A stretch of DNA of 6,017 bases from Verrucomicrobiota bacterium (lineage in GTDB: Bacteria > Verrucomicrobiota > Verrucomicrobiia > Opitutales > Opitutaceae), in the NCBI GenBank assembly GCA_023457035.1, contig JAEWNN010000103.1:1-6017 (forward strand), in the 5' to 3' direction. The number at the start of each line of letters is the position of its first letter. Position 1 is the stretch's first letter. The notes beneath the pieces are model-generated. The model was not told the DNA's origin. It saw nothing but the letters and a program-made list of their open reading frames with translations, and made no database searches. Positions 1 through 5,507 of this stretch are shown here, one piece after another. A program made the translations under genes and the position numbers.

Positions 1-19
1 CGAAGGATGAATCCAGAGA

Positions 20-403
20 TTATTCACTGTAGTAGTCCTCCCGCTTGGAGACGCCGAAGTGTCCGTAGGACTTGGAAACGACCACGAGGACGACGCAGCC
101 GAGGAAACCGAAGAGCGTCCAGAAGGCCGGGACGTTCTCGGCGATGTGGTAAGCGCTGGCCCAGAAGCCGCCCTCCTGCGCCGAGGCTTCGGAGGGTGAA
201 GGGGCGGTGGCGTGAGCGGGCGCGGTCGCGTGTTCGGCGGCCGGAGCCGTAGTGTGCTCGGTGGTCGCTCCGTGGTGTTCGCCGGAGGCGGTCATGAGGC
301 GGACGACATCGGCGACGACGAGGAGCGCGAGGACGACGCAACTGGCGACCACGACGGCCTTCAGGTTGCGACGGAGCGTTTCGATGATTCCGAGGAGACT
401 CAT
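20..403 (-). CDS. Small two-helix membrane protein of unknown function, complex I operon
   Basis: I do not recognise an assigned function. The 127-residue product has a basic N-terminus (RRNLK, 11-15), a hydrophobic helix at about 16-37, a His/Ala/Thr/Pro-rich linker (about 40-75) with repeated EHxTAPA-like units and five histidines, a second helix at about 93-110, and a charged tail ending in KREDYYSE. Charge distribution suggests both termini in the cytoplasm and the linker outside. It is very probably a real gene: its ATG overlaps the previous stop as ATGA, GGAGGG lies 9 nt upstream, the reading ends in TAA, and the two helices are clean. I have an impression that short proteins with an EDYY-like C-terminus occur beside MrpD-like subunits elsewhere, but this is unverified memory. 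An accessory or assembly subunit for the membrane arm is an inference from position only. Confidence 0.82.
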   Translation of the reverse strand: MSLLGIIETLRRNLKAVVVASCVVLALLVVADVVRLMTASGEHHGATTEHTTAPAAEHATAPAHATAPSPSEASAQEGGFWASAYHIAENVPAFWTLFGFLGCVVLVVVSKSYGHFGVSKREDYYSE

Positions 404-1932
404 TTGGCGATGCCCTCCACGAACTGCATGATGAGACCGGGGTTGAAGCCGAGGACGACGGAGATCACGGCGGAAATCCAGAGCGGGATGAGCATCGAGA
501 GGGCGGCTTCGCCGTGCTCGTGGTGACCGTGGGCGTCGCCATGGCCGTGGGCCTCAGCGCCTTGGCCGGCGACCGCGGCGGCGGGTTTGCCGAAGAAGGC
601 CTGGTAGACGACGGGAGCGAAGTAGGCGGCGTTGAGCAGCGAGCTGACGATGAGGACTGCGAGGATGAAGTAGGAGCCCGCGTCGAGGGATCCGACGAGC
701 ATGTAGAGCTTCGAGATGAAGCCGGCCACCGGCGGGGCGCCGATCATCGAGAGGGAAGCGAGGGCGAAGGCGCCGAAGGTCCACGGCATCTTGCGGCCGA
801 GGCCGGCCATCTCGGAGATGTCCTTCTTGTGGCAGGTGACGAAGATCGCGCCGGCGCAGAAGAACAACGTGATCTTTGAGAAGGCGTGGGCGGCGATGTG
901 GAAGATGCCGCCCTGGATGCCCAGCGGGTTGAGCAGCGCGACGCCGAGAATCACATACGAGAGCTGCGAGACCGTGGAGTAGGCGAGCCGGGCCTTGAGG
1001 TTGTCCTTCGAGAGCGCGATCACCGAGCCGAGGAGGATGGTGATGGAGACGAAGCAGGCGGTCGGCAGGCCGAGGTGGAGCTGCGTCATCAGGTCGGTGC
1101 CGAAGACGTAGAGCATCACGCGCACGGTGGAGAACACGCCGATCTTCACGACGGCGACGGCGTGGAGGAGGGCGGAGACCGGCGTGGGGGCGACCATGGC
1201 GCTCGGCAGCCAGTTGTGGAAGGGCATGACGCCGTTCTTGGCGAAACCGAGGATGCAGGCCGCGTAGAGGGCGATGACGACGCCGTTGTGGATGCCGGCG
1301 GGGAGGATACCGGTCTGGGCGTTGGCGGCGAAGTCGAGCGTGCCGGAGAGGACGTAGATCAGCACCATCGCGGGCAGGATGAGCGCCTTGGCGGTGGTGG
1401 TGAGGTAGACGAGGTACTTCTGGCCGCCGGCGTAGCCCTCCTCGTCCTGGTGGTGGGCGACGAGAGGATACGTGGAGACGCTGACGACCTCGTAGAAGAA
1501 GTAGAGGGTGAGGAGATTGTCGGAGAACGCGCCGCCGACGGCGCCGAAGAGGGCGAGGGCGAAGCAGGTGTTGAAGCGCGTCTGGTTGGGCTCGTGGTGG
1601 CCGCGCATGTAGCCGGCGGCGTAGAAGACGGCGATGATCCAGAGGAAGGAGGCGGCGAGCGCGAAGACCATCGAGAGGCCGTCGGCGCGGAGCGAGAGGC
1701 TCAGGCCCTTGTAGAAACCGTCGCTGGCCGGGAGGATCTGGCAGACGGTGAAATGGACCGTCTTGCCGGCGAGGACATCGGGCGCGAGGGAGGCGACGAA
1801 GCCGAAGAGCGTGCAGGCGGCGAGGAACGAGATCGCCTCGCGCAGGTTCGGCTTTTTGCCGGTGGCCATGACCAGGCCCGCGCCGAGGAGGGGCGCGAGA
1901 AGGGCATAGAGCAGACGTGGGTCGGATTCCAT
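400..1932 (-). CDS. Antiporter-like proton-conducting membrane subunit (NuoM/NuoN/MrpD family)
   Basis: This is a polytopic ion-translocating subunit of the Proton_antipo_M family, which includes NuoL, NuoM, NuoN and MrpD. It has 510 residues and about 14 hydrophobic helices. The functional charges are in place: Glu148 in FFYEVVS (helix 5), Lys232 in FAKNGVMPFHNWLPSA, Lys263 in the segment APTPVSALLHAVAVVKIGVF, and Lys353 in HAFSKITLFFCAGAI (helix 12, a Lys as in NuoL/NuoN rather than the Glu of E. coli NuoM). KDNLKARLAYSTVSQLSY (309-326) is also typical. The length excludes a full NuoL (~610 residues), which carries a C-terminal lateral helix, and the wording of the motifs is closest to MrpD-like proteins, so I give no nuoL/M/N symbol. 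A loop at 461-475 has six histidines. It starts with ATG 9 nt after nuoK without a visible Shine-Dalgarno sequence. Family is sure; exact orthology is not. Confidence 0.93.
   Translation of the reverse strand: MESDPRLLYALLAPLLGAGLVMATGKKPNLREAISFLAACTLFGFVASLAPDVLAGKTVHFTVCQILPASDGFYKGLSLSLRADGLSMVFALAASFLWIIAVFYAAGYMRGHHEPNQTRFNTCFALALFGAVGGAFSDNLLTLYFFYEVVSVSTYPLVAHHQDEEGYAGGQKYLVYLTTTAKALILPAMVLIYVLSGTLDFAANAQTGILPAGIHNGVVIALYAACILGFAKNGVMPFHNWLPSAMVAPTPVSALLHAVAVVKIGVFSTVRVMLYVFGTDLMTQLHLGLPTACFVSITILLGSVIALSKDNLKARLAYSTVSQLSYVILGVALLNPLGIQGGIFHIAAHAFSKITLFFCAGAIFVTCHKKDISEMAGLGRKMPWTFGAFALASLSMIGAPPVAGFISKLYMLVGSLDAGSYFILAVLIVSSLLNAAYFAPVVYQAFFGKPAAAVAGQGAEAHGHGDAHGHHEHGEAALSMLIPLWISAVISVVLGFNPGLIMQFVEGIAK
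413..418 (-). promoter_or_regulatory. Ribosome binding site of the small two-helix gene
   Basis: GGAGGG on the coding strand lies 9 nt before the ATG at 403, within the final codons of the antiporter-like gene. It supports the small gene being translated from this start. Confidence 0.65.
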
Positions 1933-1941
1933 GGCGGGGCG

Positions 1942-2271
1942 TCAGCGTTTCAGGTCGGAGAGCTCGCGGGACTTGATGGAGCCGTAATTGCGATACACCG
2001 CGATGACGATGCTCAGGGCGATGGCGACCTCGGCGGCGGCCAAGCCCATGATGAAGAGGACGAAGATCTGGCCGACGGCGGGGTCGGGGGCGAAGAAGCG
2101 GTTGACCGCCAGGAAATTCAGGGAGGCGGCGGCGAAGAGGATCTCGCCGGAGATGAGCATGCCCACGAGCGTGCGGCGGCGGACGAGACCGAAGAGGCCG
2201 ATGGCGAGCAGGAAGGCCGCGAGCATCAGGTAGGGCGCGGGCTGGTTGTGGAGTTCCAGGAGCGTTTTCAT
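1942..2271 (-). CDS. nuoK: NADH-quinone oxidoreductase subunit K
   Basis: NuoK is a three-helix membrane subunit homologous to MrpC; its buried glutamates belong to the central hydrophilic axis of the membrane arm. The product is 109 residues, the usual size is ~100. Helices lie at about 14-32, 37-57 and 67-92. Two intramembrane glutamates, Glu43 (GEILFAAASLNF) and Glu81 (AAAEVAIALSIV), correspond by motif to E. coli Glu36 and Glu72. The family's usual NA pair after the first glutamate is AA here. GQIFVLFIMGLAAAE is a good match to the third-helix signature. The ATG lies within the nuoJ stop, and GGGAGG sits 8 nt upstream, so it can initiate independently as well as by coupling. The antiporter-like gene starts 9 nt downstream. 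Confidence 0.96.
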   Translation of the reverse strand: MKTLLELHNQPAPYLMLAAFLLAIGLFGLVRRRTLVGMLISGEILFAAASLNFLAVNRFFAPDPAVGQIFVLFIMGLAAAEVAIALSIVIAVYRNYGSIKSRELSDLKR

Positions 2272-2834
2272 GCGTTGTGCCTCCCGGAGCGGGCGATCGC
2301 GAGGGCGCCGAGGATGGCGACGAGGAGCACGAGGGAGATCGCCTCGAAGGCGAAGCTGTAGGTGGTCAGCAGCTCGACGCCGATCTTCTGGACGGACCAG
2401 TCACGGGTATCGAGGGCGAGCGTGGGCCAGCGGCCGAAGACGCCCAGGCGGGCGAGCGACCAGAAGATCGCGCCGGCGACGACCACGGTGGCGGCCGCAC
2501 CGCAGAGGCGGCGCGGGAGCGAACCGGTCGGGGCGGGCTCGTCGGGCTCGGCGAGCATGACCGCGAAGATGATGGTGACGCAGACGGCGCCGACGTAGAT
2601 GAGCAGCTCCATCAACGCCAGGAACGGGCTGTTGAGGAAGTAGTAGAGGCCGGCGAGTCCGAGGCAGCAGACGGCCAGACCGCAGACGCCGCGGATGATG
2701 CGCTGCGCGGCGACGGCGACGAGCGCGCCCGCCACGGTGGTGGCGACGAAGAACAGGAACAGCGCGGGGATGATGTAGGTCGAGCCGGGCAGCGGAGTCA
2801 CCTCGGCCAGAGGGAGGAGGACGGAGGAGCTCAT
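2268..2834 (-). CDS. nuoJ: NADH-quinone oxidoreductase subunit J
   Basis: NuoJ is a small membrane-arm subunit between NuoH and the antiporter-like pumps; its third helix is the conformational switch region of complex I. The product is 188 residues with five predicted helices (about 21-42, 49-66, 70-95, 110-132, 158-182). The hallmark third helix reads ELLIYVGAVCVTIIFAVML (76-94), matching the family pattern E-x3-VYxGAxxVLxxFxVM; Glu76 aligns with the conserved Glu80 of E. coli NuoJ. The last helix contains the typical FAFEAISLVLLVAILGA segment. A hydrophilic loop of about 15 residues (96-109) follows helix 3. It starts with ATG inside the nuoI stop (ATGA), with only a weak AGAAGAA upstream, and ends in an ATGA overlap with nuoK. 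Confidence 0.95.
   Translation of the reverse strand: MSSSVLLPLAEVTPLPGSTYIIPALFLFFVATTVAGALVAVAAQRIIRGVCGLAVCCLGLAGLYYFLNSPFLALMELLIYVGAVCVTIIFAVMLAEPDEPAPTGSLPRRLCGAAATVVVAGAIFWSLARLGVFGRWPTLALDTRDWSVQKIGVELLTTYSFAFEAISLVLLVAILGALAIARSGRHNA
2280..2285 (-). promoter_or_regulatory. Ribosome binding site of nuoK
   Basis: GGGAGG on the coding strand lies 8 nt before the nuoK ATG at 2271, inside the last codons of nuoJ. It is one of only three clear Shine-Dalgarno sequences in the window, so nuoK may be translated at a higher rate than genes started only by coupling. Confidence 0.7.
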
Positions 2835-3286
2835 TTCTTCTGCATCCGGTTATCGAGGTCCTTGATGAGGTCGATCTTGGCGTAGACGGCCTTCGAGGTG
2901 TTGGCCAAGTTGTAGCGCTTGGAGAAGGTGAGGGCGTCGGTCGGGCAGACCTCGACGCAGGCGCCGCAGAGGCTGCAGGTGGTGTAATTGAGCTCGAAGA
3001 GGGTGGCGGACTTCTTCTTCTCGCCCTCCTTCTTCTCGCCCTCGACGAGGATGCAGGCGGAGGGGCAGGCGCGTTCGCAGGACTTGCAGGCGATGCAGAG
3101 GGACTTACCGGCCTCGTCGTTGGTGAAGATGATGTGGCCGCGATACCGCTCCGGGATTGGGAGGGTTTTGTGCGGGTAGGGCGTGTTGTAGTCGCCGCGG
3201 AAGTTCTTGAGGAACTGGTCGAGGGAGATGCGCATCCCGATGACCAGGCTCTTGGCGCCTTGGTAGATTTCGCTGAAGTAGCCCAT
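2831..3286 (-). CDS. nuoI: NADH-quinone oxidoreductase subunit I (2 x [4Fe-4S] ferredoxin-like)
   Basis: NuoI carries clusters N6a and N6b, which pass electrons towards NuoB and quinone. The product is 151 residues, within the family range. An amphipathic N-terminal part (about 10-30) leads to YPHKTLPIPERYRG (37-50). Two classical motifs follow: C64-x2-C67-x2-C70-x3-C74-P and C104-x2-C107-x2-C110-x3-C114-P, so all eight cluster ligands are present. The loop between them is very lysine/glutamate rich because of an in-frame five-residue duplication (EGEKK twice, 82-91). The C-terminus is basic. The ATG at 3286 begins 2 nt after the nuoH stop and lacks an obvious Shine-Dalgarno sequence; the 3' end overlaps nuoJ as ATGA. 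Its place directly after nuoH is the standard nuo order. Confidence 0.97.
   Translation of the reverse strand: MGYFSEIYQGAKSLVIGMRISLDQFLKNFRGDYNTPYPHKTLPIPERYRGHIIFTNDEAGKSLCIACKSCERACPSACILVEGEKKEGEKKKSATLFELNYTTCSLCGACVEVCPTDALTFSKRYNLANTSKAVYAKIDLIKDLDNRMQKK
3015..3044. repeat. 15-nt in-frame tandem duplication in nuoI
   Basis: Two adjacent 15-base copies (3015-3029 and 3030-3044) differ only at the last base. On the coding strand they encode EGEKK twice in the loop between the two iron-sulfur cluster motifs of NuoI. The length keeps the frame, and both Cys motifs are intact. Confidence 0.85.
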
Positions 3287-3288
3287 GG

Positions 3289-4356
3289 TCAGAACAGGTT
3301 GGGGAGCTTCACGAGCACGCTGCTCAACAGGAGCGTGAAGAGCGCGACGGGGATGAGCACCTTCCAGGAGAGGTTGAGCAGGCCGTAGAACTGCGTGCGC
3401 GGGAAGGTCCAGCGGATCCACATGACGACGAAGATCAGGCCGTAGAGCTTCACGAAGAAGGCGCCGAGCCCGACGAAGGCCGCGGCCCAGGCCGGCAGGA
3501 AGGAGAGCAGGTTGCCCAGACCGGTCTGCCAGCCGCCGAGGAAGATCACGGTGGCCAGCGAGCAGCCGACGACGATGTTGACGTACTCGGCCATGAAGAA
3601 GAGGCCGAAGCCCATGCTCGAGTATTCGGTGAAGGAGCCGGCAACCAACTCGCTCTCGGCCTCGGCGAGGTCGAAGGGCGCGCGGTTGGTCTCCGCGAGC
3701 ATGCAGATGAAGAAGATCAGGAACGAGACCGGGACGAGGGGGTTGGCCAGCGTCCAGATGCCGCGCAGGATGTTCCAGTTCCAGAACCAGCCGCCCTGCT
3801 GGCCGACGATGGTGCCGAGGTCGGTGGTGCCGGTGACGAGGATGACGGTGACGATGGTCAACAGCATCGGGATCTCGTAGGCGACGTTCTGGGAGACGAC
3901 GCGGGCGGAGGAGATGATCGCGTACTTGTTGTTCGAGGACCAGCCGGCGAGCATCAGGGAGATGACGTTGAAGGCGCTGAAGGCGAAGACGACGAGCAGG
4001 CCGAGGTCGATCCGGGTGGGCATGAGCGCGTCGCCATAGGGCAGGACGACGAAGCACATGAGCGCCGGGATGATCATCGCGACGGGGGCGATGCGGTAGA
4101 GCAGGGTGTCGACGGCGGGCGGCGTGAGCATCTGCTTGGCGAGCAGCTTGGCGGCGTCGGCGATGGGCTGGAGCAGGCCCTGGGGGCCGACTTCCATCGG
4201 ACCGGGGCGGCGCTGGACGTAGGCGGCCATCTTGCGCTCGCACCAGACGAGGTAGGCGGCGTTGAGGCCGGCGAAGGCGGCGGTGCCCACGAGGAAGAGA
4301 AGGAGGCGGACCCAGGGCCAGGCCGGGCCGAGCAGGAAATCGATGGTCGCGCTCAT
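3289..4356 (-). CDS. nuoH: NADH-quinone oxidoreductase subunit H
   Basis: NuoH is the membrane subunit that joins the peripheral arm to the membrane arm, lines the quinone entry channel and starts the proton-transfer path. The product is 355 residues, slightly longer than the typical ~325-350, with about eight hydrophobic helices. Signatures are ERKMAAYVQRRPGP (40-53) leading into VGPQGLLQPIADAAKLL, AGWSSNNKYA (137-146), YEIP (160-163), the strongly conserved ETNRAPFDLAEAESELV (222-238) followed by FTEYSSMGFGLFFMAEY, and IRWTFPR (314-320) with a late WK pair. The acidic residues of the 222-237 loop, expected at the quinone cavity, are present. The ATG at 4356 overlaps the nuoD stop as ATGA, and no clear ribosome binding site precedes it, so translation is probably coupled to nuoD. 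The same frame is open far upstream inside nuoD, but homology begins only at this ATG. Confidence 0.97.
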   Translation of the reverse strand: MSATIDFLLGPAWPWVRLLLFLVGTAAFAGLNAAYLVWCERKMAAYVQRRPGPMEVGPQGLLQPIADAAKLLAKQMLTPPAVDTLLYRIAPVAMIIPALMCFVVLPYGDALMPTRIDLGLLVVFAFSAFNVISLMLAGWSSNNKYAIISSARVVSQNVAYEIPMLLTIVTVILVTGTTDLGTIVGQQGGWFWNWNILRGIWTLANPLVPVSFLIFFICMLAETNRAPFDLAEAESELVAGSFTEYSSMGFGLFFMAEYVNIVVGCSLATVIFLGGWQTGLGNLLSFLPAWAAAFVGLGAFFVKLYGLIFVVMWIRWTFPRTQFYGLLNLSWKVLIPVALFTLLLSSVLVKLPNLF

Positions 4357-5507
4357 CGGTCGATGTCGGGAATGACGAGGTCGAGGCTGCCCAGGAACGC
4401 GATGGCGTCGGGCAGGATCATGCCTTCGCAGACTTCCTCGGCGAGGCTGAGGTTGGAGAGGCAGGGCGTGCGGAGTTTCACGCGGTAGGGTTTGTCGGAA
4501 CCGTCGGCGACCATGCGGACCAGGAAGCGGCCGCGGCCGGCCTCGGTGGCGTAGGTGTAGGTGCCGGCAGGAACCTTGAGGAGCTTCGGGACCTTCGGGT
4601 TGATGAAGGGACCTTCGGGGAGCTTGGCCAGGGCCTGCTCGATGATGCGCAGGGACTGCTCCATCTCGTCCATGCGGACGAGGTAGCGGGCCATCGAGTC
4701 GCACTCGTTGTAGACCGGGATCTCGAAATCGAAGTCCTTGTAGACGGAGTAGGGCTCGGTCTTGCGGGTGTCGTTGGCGATGCCCGAGCCGCGGATGACG
4801 GGGCCGCAGGCGCCGTAGCGCAGGCACATGTCCTGATCGATGATACCGATGCCCTCGAGCCGCTTGCGGAGGATGACGTTGTCGGTGACGAAGTCCTTGT
4901 ACATCTTCAGGCGCTCGCGCATGTAGGGCACGAAGGCCTTGGCGCCCTGGATGAAGGCGTCGTCGACGTCGTTCACCACGCCGCCCACGCGGTAGTAGCA
5001 GTAGGTGAGGCGGGCGCCGCAGAGGCCCTCCATGAGGTCGAGGATCTTCTCGCGATCGTCGAAGGCGTAGAGGATGGGGGTGAGGCCACCGAGGTCCATG
5101 ACCCACGCGCCCCAGCCGACGAGGTGGGAGGCGATGCGGTTGAGCTCGGAGGTGATGACGCGGATGTACTCGGCGCGCTGGGGCACCTCGATCTTGCAGG
5201 CGCGTTCGACGGCGCCGACCCAGGCGTGCGTGTACTGGCAGGCCGAGAGGTAGTCGAGGCGGCTGGTGTTGGGCAGGAACTGCGCGCAGGTGCGGTTCTC
5301 GCCCATCTTCTCGTGCATGCGGTGGATGTAGCCGATGACGCACTCCGCCTTGCGGATGTACTCGCCGTCCATCGTGAGCTTCACGCGCAGCACGCCGTGT
5401 GTGGCGGGATGCTGCGGGCCGAGGTTGAGGACGAAGGTCTCGTTGGGGCCGCCGACGTGGTGGGCGGCGACGCGGGCGAGGGCTTCTTCTTTATTCAGCA
5501 GGAGCAC
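4353..5507 (-). CDS. nuoD: NADH-quinone oxidoreductase subunit D (49 kDa)
   Basis: NuoD is the large Q-module subunit, descended from the [NiFe]-hydrogenase large subunit. With NuoB and NuoH it forms the pocket where quinone is reduced. The product is 384 residues, close to the usual ~400. Family motifs in order are LGPQHPATHGVLR (29-41), RLDY (83-86), PQRAEYIRVI (109-118), ELNRIASHL (121-129), DLGGLTP (138-144), a DDRE-type turn (150-153), YRVGGV (172-177), SGIANDTRK (241-249) and a C-terminal GSLDLVIPDIDR. By motif position, His37 and Tyr86 match the quinone-contacting His38 and Tyr87 of Thermus Nqo4. The GTG start at 5507 is preferred because AGGAAGGA lies 8 nt upstream and the next Met is residue 46, beyond the conserved GPQHP motif. 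It overlaps nuoC by 17 nt and its TGA overlaps the nuoH ATG. It has 11 cysteines but no hydrogenase-type CxxC pairs. Confidence 0.97.
   Translation of the reverse strand: MLLLNKEEALARVAAHHVGGPNETFVLNLGPQHPATHGVLRVKLTMDGEYIRKAECVIGYIHRMHEKMGENRTCAQFLPNTSRLDYLSACQYTHAWVGAVERACKIEVPQRAEYIRVITSELNRIASHLVGWGAWVMDLGGLTPILYAFDDREKILDLMEGLCGARLTYCYYRVGGVVNDVDDAFIQGAKAFVPYMRERLKMYKDFVTDNVILRKRLEGIGIIDQDMCLRYGACGPVIRGSGIANDTRKTEPYSVYKDFDFEIPVYNECDSMARYLVRMDEMEQSLRIIEQALAKLPEGPFINPKVPKLLKVPAGTYTYATEAGRGRFLVRMVADGSDKPYRVKLRTPCLSNLSLAEEVCEGMILPDAIAFLGSLDLVIPDIDR

Noticed and set aside
1..19. Possible transcription terminator after the last gene
   Set aside because: The 19 bases show no hairpin or T-run; the operon may well continue beyond the window.
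7..526. Arg-rich and mixed plus-strand frames near the left edge (7-252 and 212-526)
   Set aside because: They lie opposite the small two-helix gene and the end of the antiporter-like gene, have no domain or ribosome binding signal, and their composition mirrors the real frames.
886..2361. 491-codon open frame on the plus strand
   Set aside because: It is antisense to the well-supported antiporter-like gene and nuoK. Its product is almost only Asp, Glu, Gly, Arg and Ala, as expected from the complement of high-GC membrane-protein codons.
2277..2885. 202-codon open frame on the plus strand
   Set aside because: Antisense to nuoJ, low-complexity Gly/Asp/Glu/Arg composition and no recognisable domain.
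2831..4243. 470-codon minus-strand frame ending as NuoI
   Set aside because: The upstream 319 codons are an out-of-frame reading of nuoH. NuoI proper begins at 3286 with its usual length of about 150 residues.
3289..5343. 684-codon minus-strand frame that could suggest a nuoD-nuoH fusion or a longer NuoH
   Set aside because: The upstream part is an out-of-frame Arg/Pro/His-rich reading of nuoD. Recognisable NuoH begins at the ATG at 4356.
4353..5507. NuoD as a true [NiFe]-hydrogenase large subunit because of its many cysteines
   Set aside because: No N- or C-terminal CxxC ligand pairs are present, and the C-terminus ends in the NuoD-type IDR without a hydrogenase processing motif.
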